Shown: positions 17,156 to 26,260, numbered from the stretch's first letter. The stretch: DNA of 64,000 nt from JBEDUK01 sp963781595 (GCA_963781595.1 CAWAGG010000006.1:2728001-2792000); one strand, 5' to 3'. Made by a program: numbers and translations. Notes: generated from the sequence alone by a model not told the origin.

Positions 17156-17596
17156 AGCGGCGACACCGGACCCCACGACCCGCACGGCCTGCTGACCCAG
17201 ATCGACCACGTCGGGATCGCGGTCCGCGACCTCGACGCCACGGTCGAGGAGTACAGCGCCGCCTTCGGCATCGAGCCGGTCCACCGGGAGCGCGTCGAGG
17301 ACCAGGGGGTCGAAGAGGCCCTGTTCGCCGTCGGCACCTCCTACATCCAGCTGCTCGGCGCGACCGGACCGGACACGCCGGTGGGGAAGTTCCTCGAGCG
17401 TCGCGGCGAGGGGATGCATCACGTGGGCTACCGGGTCGATGACCTGAAGGCCGTGCTGGCCGCCCTCAGGGCCGCGGGCGTTCCGTTGATCGACCAACGT
17501 CCGAGGCCCGGGTCCCGCGGGACGATGGTCGCCTTCGCGCATCCGAAGGGGTTCCGCGGCGTGCTCGTGGAGCTCGTGGAGGAAGGCCGGCCCTAG
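17153..17596 (+). CDS. mce: methylmalonyl-CoA/ethylmalonyl-CoA epimerase
   Basis: A vicinal-oxygen-chelate enzyme that interconverts the epimers of methylmalonyl-CoA, and in some bacteria also ethylmalonyl-CoA, for the B12-dependent mutases. The 147-residue protein has two glyoxalase-fold halves with metal-ligand candidates His in QIDHVGIAV, Gln in YIQLLGAT, His in GMHHVGYRV and Glu in VLVELVEE. Length is normal. The ATG at 17153 is preferred over an in-frame GTG seven codons upstream because the leaderless -10 box falls just before it. It links the carboxylation steps (Ccr, propionyl-CoA carboxylase) to the two mutases in the window. Confidence 0.92.
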   Translation: MSGDTGPHDPHGLLTQIDHVGIAVRDLDATVEEYSAAFGIEPVHRERVEDQGVEEALFAVGTSYIQLLGATGPDTPVGKFLERRGEGMHHVGYRVDDLKAVLAALRAAGVPLIDQRPRPGSRGTMVAFAHPKGFRGVLVELVEEGRP

Positions 17597-17685
17597 CGCC
17601 GACGGCAGCGCCGCTTCCGCGGCGAAGGCCCGGGGCCGATATCGTCATCCCCGAACGCCGCCCCGTCGGAAGGCGCCTCGACGCC

Positions 17686-19281
17686 ATGCTGGAAGTCACC
17701 GATCTCACGCTGGAGGTCGCCGGGATCCCGATCCTGGTGGGAGCCTCGTTCCGCCTCGCGGCCGGGGACAAGGTCGGCCTCGTCGGGCGCAACGGCGCCG
17801 GGAAGACGTCGTTGCTCAAGGTCTTGTCCGGCGGCGAGGCGCCGGCGGGCGGGACCGTTGACGCCCGAGGGGCGACGGGCTATCTGCCGCAGGATCCGGG
17901 CCTGAAGCACCTGGACCCGACCCTGACCGCGCTCCGGCACGTCCTGTCGGGGCGCGGGCTCGACGAGGCGGCCGACCGCCTGGAGAAGCTCCGCGTCGCC
18001 GTCGAGGAGGATCATTCGATGCGCAGCGTCGCCCGGTACTCGCGCGCCGAGGAGGCGTTCCGGCTGGCCGGCGGCTACAGCGCGGACTCGGAGGCTCGGC
18101 GGATCGCGGCCGGCCTCGGGCTCGCGCCGGACCGGCTCGACCGCCCCGTGTCCGTCCTGTCCGGAGGCGAGCGCCGGCGCATGGAGCTGGCGAGGATCCT
18201 GTTCGCCGGGAGCGACCTGCTGTTGCTGGACGAGCCCACCAACCACCTCGACACCGATGCGAAGTCGTGGCTGATGAAGTTCCTCCGCGACTACCGCGGG
18301 GCGCTGCTGGTCGTGAGCCACGACCTGATGCTCCTGGACGCCTCGATCACGAGGATCCTGCACCTCGACGACGGCGGCCTGATCGAGTACGGAGGGACGT
18401 ACTCGCAGTACCGTCGCGCCCGCCGGCAGGAGGAGGCGCGCCTGACGAAGGCCGCGGAGCGGCAGGAGGCGGAGATCCGGCGCCTCTCCACGCTGGCGGA
18501 CTCGATGCGCCACCAGACGGCGAAGCGCGCGAGGAAGGCGAAGACGCTGGACACGCGCGTCGCACGGCTCGAGTCCCAGAGGATCGCCGCGCCCAAGCGC
18601 GAACGGTCGGCCCGGTACCGGTTCCCGGCTCCGCCGCACAGCGGCCGCGTCGCGCTGCGCGTCGACGCGCTGTCCAAGTCCTACGGCGGGCCGCCGATCT
18701 TCGAGGACCTGACGTTCGGCGTCGACCGCGGCGAACGGCTCCTGGTGATGGGGCTGAACGGTGCCGGGAAGACGTCGCTGCTGCGGATCCTCGCCGGCGT
18801 GTCGGAAGCCGACGCGGGCGGGGGCGAGGCACGCTTCGGCGCCGGCGTTTCCGTCGGCTACTACGCCCAGGAACACGAGGGGATCGAGCCAGGTGTCGAC
18901 GTCCTGTCGCACATGCGCGCGTCGAGCTCCGCGGAGCCGCAGGCCCTCCGATCCCTGCTCGGGATGTTCGGCCTCATCGGGGACGTGGCGTTCCAGGACG
19001 CCGGGACCCTCTCCGGTGGGGAGAAGACGAAGCTCGCGCTCGCGCAGCTGGTGGCGGGTCGCCACAACCTGCTGCTGCTGGACGAGCCGACGAACAACCT
19101 CGACCCGCCGTCGCGAGAGGCCGTCGCGAAGGCGCTCGGCGCGTGGCCGGGGACGATGGTGATCGTGAGCCACGACCGCGAGTTCGTCGAGGCGCTCGAG
19201 CCCGACCGCGTGCTGATGATGCCCGACGGCGAGCTCGACTACTGGAGCGAGGACCTGCTCGACCTGGTGTCCCTCGCGTAG
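17686..19281 (+). CDS. ABC-F family ATPase
   Basis: A soluble duplicated ABC ATPase of the ABC-F group, whose members act on the ribosome (translation factors or antibiotic protection). The 531-residue protein has Walker A GRNGAGKT (34-41), LSGGERRRMELARIL and LLLLDEPTNHLD in the first half, a charged coiled-coil linker (RRARRQEEARLTKAAERQ...), and Walker A GLNGAGKT, LSGGEKTKLALAQL and LLLLDEPTNNLD in the second. There are no membrane spans. It starts 90 bp after the epimerase gene and converges on the next gene. Which subgroup it belongs to cannot be decided. Confidence 0.93.
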   Translation: MLEVTDLTLEVAGIPILVGASFRLAAGDKVGLVGRNGAGKTSLLKVLSGGEAPAGGTVDARGATGYLPQDPGLKHLDPTLTALRHVLSGRGLDEAADRLEKLRVAVEEDHSMRSVARYSRAEEAFRLAGGYSADSEARRIAAGLGLAPDRLDRPVSVLSGGERRRMELARILFAGSDLLLLDEPTNHLDTDAKSWLMKFLRDYRGALLVVSHDLMLLDASITRILHLDDGGLIEYGGTYSQYRRARRQEEARLTKAAERQEAEIRRLSTLADSMRHQTAKRARKAKTLDTRVARLESQRIAAPKRERSARYRFPAPPHSGRVALRVDALSKSYGGPPIFEDLTFGVDRGERLLVMGLNGAGKTSLLRILAGVSEADAGGGEARFGAGVSVGYYAQEHEGIEPGVDVLSHMRASSSAEPQALRSLLGMFGLIGDVAFQDAGTLSGGEKTKLALAQLVAGRHNLLLLDEPTNNLDPPSREAVAKALGAWPGTMVIVSHDREFVEALEPDRVLMMPDGELDYWSEDLLDLVSLA

Positions 19282-19289
19282 GCGAGCCG

Positions 19290-19303
19290 GCCGCGCGCGC
19301 GGC
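19290..19303. terminator. GC palindrome between convergent genes
   Basis: A perfect 14-base palindrome (GCCGCGC/GCGCGGC) lies in the 31-bp gap between the convergent ABC-F gene and the 104-residue gene. It may help end both transcripts, but it has no loop and no T-run. Confidence 0.3.
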
Positions 19304-19312
19304 GCGGGTCCC

Positions 19313-19627
19313 TCAGACGTAGGGCTCGAAGCGGCGGGAGTCGAAGTAGTAGATCACCAGGTGGTCGTTCTCGTCGAAGACGCCGAGCCCCAGATCCAGC
19401 GGTTCGCGGAAGAACCCGGGTGAGTCCGGTTCACGCCCCGACTCGATCGGCTCGGCCAGGACCTCGACCACGATGGCCGGTTCGCCGTCGGCGGGCTTGC
19501 GACGGTTCCGCAGACCGAGCTTCCAGCGCACGATCTGGCCGGGATCGGATTGGTGACGCTGCAGGAGCCGCTCGTACGCCGCCGTGAGGCGCGTGCGACG
19601 ACCCCGATCCTCGGTGGGTTCGGCCAT
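19313..19627 (-). CDS. conserved-looking hypothetical protein, 104 aa
   Basis: I do not recognise this protein. It begins MAEPTEDRGRRTRLTAAYER and has a helical N-terminus (ERLLQRHQSDPGQIVRWKLGL) and a compact second half (IVVEVLAEP..., GVFDENDHLVIYYFDSRRFEPYV) that looks like a small alpha-beta domain. A purine-rich ribosome site (GGAAGGGGATC) lies a few bases upstream of the ATG. It has no membrane span. It follows the molybdenum hydroxylase gene on the same strand with a 68-bp gap. Confidence 0.6.
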   Translation of the reverse strand: MAEPTEDRGRRTRLTAAYERLLQRHQSDPGQIVRWKLGLRNRRKPADGEPAIVVEVLAEPIESGREPDSPGFFREPLDLGLGVFDENDHLVIYYFDSRRFEPYV

Positions 19628-19695
19628 GACGCGATCCCCTTCCGCAGCGGCGTCGGTTCCGGCGTCCCCCTCGACCCTGCGGTGCCGCCGATCGT

Positions 19696-22116
19696 CTATC
19701 TGAGCAGGGCTTCGGGGTCATCGACCTGGACGCCGCCGCCAGCGTCCAGGACCTCCGGCAGGTCCGGCCAGTCCGGATGCGCCTTCCCGACCTTCGCGTC
19801 CTCGATCGCGCGCCACACGCGCTCAGGCGTGAGGGGCATGTCGATGTGCCGAACCCCCAGATGCGCGACCGCGTCGATCACGGCGTTCTGCACGGCTGGG
19901 GTCGAACCGATCGTCGCCGACTCGCCGATCCCCTTCGCACCGATCGGGTTGACCGGCGTGGGAGTCACCGTGTTGTAGGTCTCCAGCGCGGGCAGGTCCG
20001 CGGCGCTCGGCATCCCGTACGCCATCAGGTTCCCGGCGAGCGGGTTGCCCAGGTCGTCGTATGCGACCTGCTCGTAGAGCGCCTGCGCGATCCCCTGGCC
20101 GAGGCCGCCGTGCTGCTGGCCCTGGACGAGCATCGGGTTCACGATCACGCCGCAGTCGTCCACGGCGACGATCCGAACGAGCCTGGCATCGCCGGTCTCG
20201 ACGTCCACCTCGGCGACGGCCGCGTGCGCACCGAACGGGAACGACGTGTCCGCGTCGAAGTCGGCATCCACGCGCAGGCCGGGCTCCTCGTCGTCCGGCA
20301 TGCGGGCCGGGTCGTTCGCCGCGGCCGCGATCTCTCCCCACGTCAACGCGCGTTCGGGCGCGCCCGCGATCGAGAACCGTCCGCCGTCGAACCCGATGTC
20401 GTCCGGTGCGGCCTCCAGCAGGTGCCCGGCGATCCGCTTCGCCTTCTCGATCACCTCGGTGCCGGCCTTGTGGACCGCGCTCCCGCCCTTCTGCAACGAC
20501 CGCGATCCCATCGTGCCGGCGCCGCGCGCGACGAGCGCCGTGTCGGAGTGCACGACCGTGACGCGTTCGAACGGCACGCCCAGCAACGCCGACGCGATCT
20601 GCGCGATCCCGGTGCCGGTCCCCTGCCCGTGCGGGCTGATGCCGGTCAGGACGGTCGCGCTGCCGTCCTCGTGGACCTCCACCGAGCCGAACTCCGAGCC
20701 GAAGCCCGTGATCTCGACGTAGACGGCGAGCCCGATGCCGAGCTGCAGCCGGTCGCCACGCACGCGGCGTTCGGCCTGCTCGCGGCGCACCGCCTCGTAG
20801 TCCACCAGCCGGAGCGCCTCGTCGAGCGACCCGCCGTAGTTCCCCACGTCGTACTTCGCGTTCGTCGACGTCGTGTACGGGAACACGTCGCTCGGCACGA
20901 GGTTCCGGCGACGGACGTCGACCGGGTCGAGCCCGAGCTCCGCGGCCACCATGTCCACGACGCGCTCGATCAGCGCCGCGGCCTCGGGCCGGCCGGCGCC
21001 GCGGTACGCGCCGATCGGCGTGGTGTTCGTCGCCACGCACGTCGCCGTGTAGTCGATCCGCGGCAGGCGGTAGACGCCCGGGGCCATCATCCGCGTGAGC
21101 TGCGGTAGGAAGGCCGACTCGCTGGGGTACGCCCCCGAGTCGGCCACCAGGTGGACCTGCATCCCCAGGATCTCGCCGTCGCGCGTCGCAGCGACCCTGA
21201 CGTCCTGGACCTGCCCACGTCCCTGGTTCATCACGACCATGTTCTCGGAACGGCTCTCGACGTAGCGGACGGGGCGGCCGTGCATCAACGCGAGCTTCGC
21301 CGCGACCATCTGCTCGGGGTACGTGGGCACCTTCGCGCCGAACCCGCCCCCGACCCATCCGGCGATCACGCGGACCCGGGCGCGGTCCAGGCCGAGCTTC
21401 TCGACGAACTCGTCGCGGGCCCAGTGGGGCGCCTGCGTCGGGACGTGGAGCGTGAGCTGCGGCTCGTCCTCAGGCGCCTCCGGCGCCGGCACGGCCAGGA
21501 TGCCGTTCGGCTCCATCGGCACCGCCGCGAGCCGGTTGTTGACGAACCGCCCGTGGACGATCACGTCGGCGCCGTCGCTCCACGAGGGGTCGCGCTCGAA
21601 CGTGTGCTGGACCGCGGCGTTCGTCCCCTTCAGCTCGAACAGCACCGGCGCGTCCGGCGCCAGCGCCTCGATCGGGTCCGTCACCGCCGGCAGGGCGTCG
21701 TAGTCGACGACGACCAGCTCCGCGGCGTCCTGCGCCTGGGCGCGCGTCGCGGCGAGCACGGCGGCGACCGGCTCGCCGAAGAACCGAACCTTGTCCGACG
21801 CCAAGACGGGGCGGATGAACTCCTCCCCGGCCATGCCGCCCTCGTAGTACGGGAGTCCGAGGTCCGCGTCGGTGTAGACACCGACGACGCCGGGCATCGA
21901 GCGCGCCTCCGTTGCATCGACGCCGCCGATCCGGGCGTGGGCGAACTGCGACCGGACGAACGCCACGTGCAGGGCACCCTCCGACGTGAGGTCCTCGGTG
22001 TAGCGGGCGCGGCCCCTCACCAGCTCGGGGTCCTCGGTCCGCAGGACGCGGTGCCCGAGGATCGAGCCCGGCATCGCCGCCGCCGCTGGCGTTCCGGCCG
22101 TTCCGTCGTCGCTCAT
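19696..22116 (-). CDS. molybdopterin-binding large subunit of a xanthine dehydrogenase/CoxL-type hydroxylase
   Basis: Catalytic molybdenum-cofactor subunit of a hydroxylase that oxidises carbon centres, e.g. aldehydes or N-heterocycles. The 806-residue protein shows GHRVLRTEDPELVRGRARYTED at the start, GGFGAK, GAYRGAGRPEAA (about 365-375), GQGTGTGIAQI and GAKGIGESATIG at the end with the catalytic Glu. AYRGAGR is the form II signature; true CO dehydrogenase has AYxCSFR. The 2Fe-2S and FAD subunits that normally accompany it are not in the window. The gene begins 10 bp after ccr, but a TAGGCT box 7 nt before its ATG suggests its own leaderless promoter as well. Confidence 0.9.
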   Translation of the reverse strand: MSDDGTAGTPAAAAMPGSILGHRVLRTEDPELVRGRARYTEDLTSEGALHVAFVRSQFAHARIGGVDATEARSMPGVVGVYTDADLGLPYYEGGMAGEEFIRPVLASDKVRFFGEPVAAVLAATRAQAQDAAELVVVDYDALPAVTDPIEALAPDAPVLFELKGTNAAVQHTFERDPSWSDGADVIVHGRFVNNRLAAVPMEPNGILAVPAPEAPEDEPQLTLHVPTQAPHWARDEFVEKLGLDRARVRVIAGWVGGGFGAKVPTYPEQMVAAKLALMHGRPVRYVESRSENMVVMNQGRGQVQDVRVAATRDGEILGMQVHLVADSGAYPSESAFLPQLTRMMAPGVYRLPRIDYTATCVATNTTPIGAYRGAGRPEAAALIERVVDMVAAELGLDPVDVRRRNLVPSDVFPYTTSTNAKYDVGNYGGSLDEALRLVDYEAVRREQAERRVRGDRLQLGIGLAVYVEITGFGSEFGSVEVHEDGSATVLTGISPHGQGTGTGIAQIASALLGVPFERVTVVHSDTALVARGAGTMGSRSLQKGGSAVHKAGTEVIEKAKRIAGHLLEAAPDDIGFDGGRFSIAGAPERALTWGEIAAAANDPARMPDDEEPGLRVDADFDADTSFPFGAHAAVAEVDVETGDARLVRIVAVDDCGVIVNPMLVQGQQHGGLGQGIAQALYEQVAYDDLGNPLAGNLMAYGMPSAADLPALETYNTVTPTPVNPIGAKGIGESATIGSTPAVQNAVIDAVAHLGVRHIDMPLTPERVWRAIEDAKVGKAHPDWPDLPEVLDAGGGVQVDDPEALLR

Positions 22117-22129
22117 GGCGCGAAGCCTA
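22114..22129 (-). promoter_or_regulatory. leaderless promoter of the molybdopterin hydroxylase gene
   Basis: TAGGCT (22129-22124) ends 7 nt before the ATG at 22116. Its TAG is also the stop codon of ccr. Confidence 0.5.
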
Positions 22130-23374
22130 GTCGGGAAGGTCGGTCAGACCGGTGGTCGCCGCCGACACCAGCGCCACCATGTTCCCCTCCGGGTGCTTGT
22201 TCTCGCCCATCAGCTGGTGGGCCGCCCCGATCTGGTCGAACGCGAACGTCCGGGAGAGGCACGGGTCGATCTTGCCGTCCGTCACCATCTGGTTGAACGC
22301 GGCCGCCTGTTCGTCGTTCGCGAAGTGCGAGCCCTGCAGGCGCTTCTGCCGCACCCACAGGTACCGGAGGTCGGCCACCGCGTTGTACCCCGTGGTTCCC
22401 GCGCAGATCACGACCATGCCGCCGGCGTCGCACAGGAAGATCGACGTGGGGATCGTGTCCTCGCCGGGGTGTTCGAACACGATCGCCGGGCTCCGCTTCT
22501 CGCCGGCGGCCTCCCAGAACGCCTTGCCGAACGCCTTCGCGCCCTCGAACCACGTCGCGTAGCCCTCGGTGTCGGTCCAGTGCGGGGGCATGCCCCAGTG
22601 GTCGAACGCCTTTCGGTTCACCGTTCCTATGGCGCCGAGCTTCCTGCAGAACTCGGCCTTGTCGTCCGATGAGATCACGGCGACGGCCTTCCCCCCGAAC
22701 GCGGTGACGATCTGGATCGCCATCGAGCCCAGGCCGCCCGCGCCTCCCCAGATCAGCACCAGGTCGCCCTCGTGCACGACGTTCGGCGACCACCCGCGGA
22801 GCATCCGGTAGGCCGTGCCGCCGACCAGGGTCGGAGCGGCGGCCTCCTCCCAGGTCAGATGCGGCGCCTTGGGCAGGCACTGGTGCGCCTGGACCCTCGT
22901 GAACTGCGCGAACGAGCCCCAGTTCGACTCGTAGCCGTAGATGCGGTACGACACGGCGAACCCCGGGTCTCGTCCGGCCAGCACGACGGGGTCGTTCGGG
23001 TCCCACTGGCCGCAGTGCACGACCACCCGGTCGCCGACGGCGACGTTCGTCACGCCCTCGCCGACCGCCCACACGACGCCCGAGGCGTCGCTGCCGCCGA
23101 TGTGGAACTCGGTCGGCTCACCGAAGCGGCCGTGGACCTTCGTGACGTCGATCGGGACCCCGCGCGCCGCCCACACGTTGTTGTAGTTGATGCCCGCCGC
23201 CATCACGAGGACCAGCGCCTCGCCCGGACCGGGCGACGGCGTGTCGACCACCTCGATCCGGAACGCGTCCTCCGGCTCGCCGAACCGTTCGGGCCGGATC
23301 AGCTGCGCGTGCATACGGGGCGGGACCTCGCCCAGCGGTGGGATCTCGCCGATCCGGTACTCGTCGCGCGTCAT
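22127..23374 (-). CDS. ccr: crotonyl-CoA carboxylase/reductase
   Basis: Ccr reductively carboxylates crotonyl-CoA to ethylmalonyl-CoA with NADPH and CO2, the committed step of the ethylmalonyl-CoA pathway, and also supplies extender units. The 415-residue medium-chain reductase has the family's long N-terminal part (RIGEIPPLGEVPPRMHAQ), GINYNNVWAARG, the DPNDPVVLAGRDPGFAVSYR block, YGYESNWGSFAQF, the NADP fold LIWGGAGGLGSMAIQI and HPGEDTIPTSIFLCD near the end. These blocks distinguish Ccr from ordinary quinone oxidoreductases. The ATG at 23374 follows a GAGAGGTG site. The frame is open further upstream, but conserved sequence stops there. A promoter with TTGTCG-N18-TATCGT lies upstream. Confidence 0.94.
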   Translation of the reverse strand: MTRDEYRIGEIPPLGEVPPRMHAQLIRPERFGEPEDAFRIEVVDTPSPGPGEALVLVMAAGINYNNVWAARGVPIDVTKVHGRFGEPTEFHIGGSDASGVVWAVGEGVTNVAVGDRVVVHCGQWDPNDPVVLAGRDPGFAVSYRIYGYESNWGSFAQFTRVQAHQCLPKAPHLTWEEAAAPTLVGGTAYRMLRGWSPNVVHEGDLVLIWGGAGGLGSMAIQIVTAFGGKAVAVISSDDKAEFCRKLGAIGTVNRKAFDHWGMPPHWTDTEGYATWFEGAKAFGKAFWEAAGEKRSPAIVFEHPGEDTIPTSIFLCDAGGMVVICAGTTGYNAVADLRYLWVRQKRLQGSHFANDEQAAAFNQMVTDGKIDPCLSRTFAFDQIGAAHQLMGENKHPEGNMVALVSAATTGLTDLPD

Positions 23375-23471
23375 CGACACCTCTCGCCCCGTCGCATCCC
23401 TCGCCCGGTCGCCCAAGGAGCGGGTCACGGCGTGAGGCGAGCGCCGAGCCGAGATCCTCGGGGATGGCCGA

Positions 23472-23501
23472 ACGATAGGCCAGCCCCGGCGGCCACGACA
23501 A
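23472..23501 (-). promoter_or_regulatory. ccr promoter
   Basis: Minus-strand TTGTCG (23501-23496), an 18-base spacer and TATCGT (23477-23472), about 95 bases before the ccr ATG. The intervening leader has no other recognisable element. Confidence 0.5.
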
Positions 23502-23502
23502 G

Positions 23503-24480
23503 TCAGATCGGCGTCCAGCGCGAGGAGTCGCCACGGCCGGAGGCGGCGAGCGCCGCCGGACACGTCGCACGGCGGGGGCACCAGCCGCACCATGGACCGG
23601 GGGTCAGCGCCGGAACGAGGGGTGGGTCGGCCGCACCGTCCGCCGCGGGCGCGACGGTCAGCCGGGCCGCGGAGCGGATCGCCCCGATCACCCGGTCCGC
23701 CGACCGGACGAGCACCTCTTCGTTCACGTCCTCGGGCTGGCACTCGCCGGAGCGCAGGAAGAACGACGCCACCCGCAGGGGCGGGACCCCGAACCGGAGC
23801 GTGAACAGCAGCGCGTACAGCCGCATGTCCTCGGCGTGCTCGGGCCATGCGGTGCCCGTCTTCAGGTCGACCAGGACCCGGGTGGCCAGGCGGGGCTCGA
23901 ACCGCCCCACCATGAGGTCGACGCGACCGGTCACCGAGACCCGGCCGCCGCCGAGCGTGACGGCGACCCATCGCTCCGCGGCGGGCGCGAGGAGCCGGCG
24001 CGCGGCCCCCAGCGGGGGGAAGCTCGCCCGGAACAGCTCGACGCCCGCCAACGCGTCGGCCCGGACCGTCGCCCGGCCCACGTCGCCCAGCGCGGACCAG
24101 AACGGACCGAAACGCCGGTCCTCGGCGAGCGCGGCCGCGGCCACCTCGACCAGCGCCTCGGGGTCCTCCTCCTCGGCCACCGCGGCGTCCACCTCGAGGG
24201 CTCGGTGCAGCAGCACGCCGACCGCGTTCTTGGCCGTGGGCTCGAACGGCGGCCGCTCGCCCGCGAGCGCAGCGGCGAACGACCCCTCGCACCGATCGAG
24301 GTCGTTCAGGCGGTCCTTCGACAGCCGGATCCGCCCGGTCACGGACGCACCTTCGACGCCGTCCTCGAGGTACGCGCGGAGGCGTTCTGGGAGCCCGGGG
24401 TCGAACGCCCGCCCCGACCCGTCCCCGAGCAGCGACCGCACCGTCCGCCGCTGCATCGCGCTCAACTCCACCGAGCGCAT
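23503..24480 (-). CDS. RecB-like PD-(D/E)XK nuclease with Fe-S cysteines
   Basis: A 325-residue protein of the RecB/Cas4-like nuclease superfamily. The core is visible as VSVTGRVDLMVGRF (acidic residue) followed by TRVLVDLKTGTAW (the D...DLK catalytic pair), with an upstream LLHRALEVD helix supplying the usual His. One cysteine near the N-terminus (LNDLDRCEGSF) plus a C-terminal cluster (PWCGWCPRRATCPAA) match the four-cysteine iron-sulfur layout of AddB/Cas4-type nucleases. There is no helicase domain and no adjacent repair or CRISPR gene. It diverges from the carboxylase gene across 81 bp. The role is presumably DNA repair or processing. Confidence 0.82.
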   Translation of the reverse strand: MRSVELSAMQRRTVRSLLGDGSGRAFDPGLPERLRAYLEDGVEGASVTGRIRLSKDRLNDLDRCEGSFAAALAGERPPFEPTAKNAVGVLLHRALEVDAAVAEEEDPEALVEVAAAALAEDRRFGPFWSALGDVGRATVRADALAGVELFRASFPPLGAARRLLAPAAERWVAVTLGGGRVSVTGRVDLMVGRFEPRLATRVLVDLKTGTAWPEHAEDMRLYALLFTLRFGVPPLRVASFFLRSGECQPEDVNEEVLVRSADRVIGAIRSAARLTVAPAADGAADPPLVPALTPGPWCGWCPRRATCPAALAASGRGDSSRWTPI

Positions 24481-24548
24481 GGTAGGGCGGGGGTATGACA
24501 CCGCGGCGGAACGCCATCCACTCGGATGGGTGCGCCCGACGAACGGGA

Positions 24549-24564
24549 TAGACTCGCGCGCATG
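24549..24564 (+). promoter_or_regulatory. leaderless promoter of the carboxylase beta gene
   Basis: TAGACT (24549-24554), then 7 nt, then ATG (24562). No ribosome site is present, so the first transcribed base is predicted to be the A of the start codon. This fixes the start against an in-frame ATG 12 codons upstream. Confidence 0.6.
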
Positions 24565-26247
24565 GCGGAGACGAAACAGGGGGTCGAACAGCCCCCCGCC
24601 CCCGGACCCGGCCCGAGCGACGCCGCCCGGCCCGACGGAGCCGAACCGGACGGCCAGGTGACGGCGCCCGAGGTCCAGCCGTCGCCGTCGAGCCGCGCGT
24701 CGGTCGATCAGCGGATCGCCTACCTCCGTCAGGAGAAGACCAAGGCGGACACCGCGGGCGGGCCCGATTCGATCGAGCGCCAGCATGCACGCGGCAAGCT
24801 CACCGCGCGCGAGCGCCTCGAGCTCCTGCTCGACCCCGGGTCGTTCGTCGAGACCGACCCGCTCGCGAAGCACCGGCTCGGGACCTACGGACTGGACCAC
24901 CAGCGGCCCTACACCGACGGCGTCGTGACCGGCTGGGGCACGATCGACGGGCGCAAGGTGTTCGTCTTCAGCCAGGACTTCACGGTCTTCGGCGGGTCGC
25001 TCGGCGAGGTGTTCGCCGAGAAGGTCTGCAAGGTCATGGACCTCGCGATCAGCGTTGGCGCGCCTGTGATCGGCATCAACGACTCCGGCGGCGCACGGAT
25101 CCAGGAGGGGGCGGCATCGCTCGCGGGGTACGGCTACATCTTCGACCGCAACGTCCGCTCGAGCGGCGTGATCCCGCAGATCAGCGTGATCATGGGACCC
25201 TGCGCCGGCGGCGCGGTCTACTCCCCCGCCATCACCGACTTCGTCTACATGGTCAAGGGCACCTCCTACATGTTCATCACGGGACCCGACGTGATCAAGG
25301 CCGTGACGGGGGAGGAGGTCACGTTCGACGAACTCGGCGGTGCGTACACCCATGCCAGCCGCTCCGGGATCGCGAGCTTCATCGCCGACGACGAGACCTC
25401 GTGCCTGGCGCAGGTCCGGTACCTGCTCTCGTTCCTGCCGCAGAACAACCTCGAGGACCCGCCCGCCTACGCGCCGACCGACGACCCCGAGCGGCGCGAT
25501 GCGTCCCTGAACGAGCTGATCCCGAACTCCCAGCGCGAGCCGTACGACATGAAGGACGTGATCCGGAAGATCGTCGACAACGGCGAGTTCTACGAGGTCT
25601 TCCCGCTGTGGGCCATGAACATCGTGATCGGGTTCGCGCGGCTGGACGGGATGTCCGTGGGCATCATCGGGAACCAGCCGAAGGTCCTGGCCGGGACGCT
25701 CGACTACGAATCGAGCGAGAAGGCCGCGCGGTTCGTCCGCTTCTGCGACGCGTTCAACATCCCGCTCGTCGTGTTCGAGGACGTCCCGGGGTTCCTCCCG
25801 GGCACGGCGCAGGAGTACGGCGGCGTGATCCGGCGCGGCGCGAAGCTGCTCTACGCGTTCAGCGAGGCGACCGTTCCGAAGGTCACCGTGATCACCCGCA
25901 AGGCGTACGGCGGGGCCTACGTCGTCATGAACTCGAAGCACCTGCGCGCGGACGCGTCCTTCGCGTGGCCGACCGCGGAGATCGCGGTCATGGGCTCCGA
26001 GGGCGCCGTCAACGTGATCTTCCGCAAGGACATCGCGAAGGCCGACGATCCCGACGCGCGGCGCCAGGAGCTGATCGCCGCGTACGAGGAGCAGTTCGGG
26101 AACCCCTACTTCGCCGCGGAGCGGGGCTACATCGACGACGTGATCGAGCCGGCCGAGACCAGGCCCAGGCTGATCCGGACGCTGCACATGCTGAAGTCGA
26201 AGCGCGAGCAGGTGCCGCCGCGCAAGCACGGCAACATCCCGCTCTAG
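24562..26247 (+). CDS. pccB: acyl-CoA carboxylase beta chain (propionyl-CoA carboxylase type)
   Basis: The carboxyltransferase moves CO2 from biotin to propionyl-CoA or acetyl-CoA. The 561-residue protein has a Pro-rich, probably disordered first 45 residues (MAETKQGVEQPPAPGPGPSD), then the crotonase-fold halves. The first oxyanion region is NDSGGARIQEGAASLAGYG with IMGPCAGGAVYSPA; the second is DVPGFLPGTAQEYGGVIRRGAKLLYAF with YGGAYVVMNSKHLRAD. Length and layout fit actinobacterial PccB/AccD. It must work with a biotin carboxylase-BCCP alpha chain; the only one in the window is about 19.5 kb away. Substrate choice is inferred from the epimerase and mutase genes nearby. Confidence 0.93.
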   Translation: MAETKQGVEQPPAPGPGPSDAARPDGAEPDGQVTAPEVQPSPSSRASVDQRIAYLRQEKTKADTAGGPDSIERQHARGKLTARERLELLLDPGSFVETDPLAKHRLGTYGLDHQRPYTDGVVTGWGTIDGRKVFVFSQDFTVFGGSLGEVFAEKVCKVMDLAISVGAPVIGINDSGGARIQEGAASLAGYGYIFDRNVRSSGVIPQISVIMGPCAGGAVYSPAITDFVYMVKGTSYMFITGPDVIKAVTGEEVTFDELGGAYTHASRSGIASFIADDETSCLAQVRYLLSFLPQNNLEDPPAYAPTDDPERRDASLNELIPNSQREPYDMKDVIRKIVDNGEFYEVFPLWAMNIVIGFARLDGMSVGIIGNQPKVLAGTLDYESSEKAARFVRFCDAFNIPLVVFEDVPGFLPGTAQEYGGVIRRGAKLLYAFSEATVPKVTVITRKAYGGAYVVMNSKHLRADASFAWPTAEIAVMGSEGAVNVIFRKDIAKADDPDARRQELIAAYEEQFGNPYFAAERGYIDDVIEPAETRPRLIRTLHMLKSKREQVPPRKHGNIPL

Positions 26248-26260
26248 GTCGCCGGCAGCG

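Noticed and set aside
19696..22116. CO dehydrogenase large subunit (CoxL form I)
   Set aside because: The active-site loop is AYRGAGR (form II), not AYxCSFR, and no CoxM/CoxS partners are adjacent.
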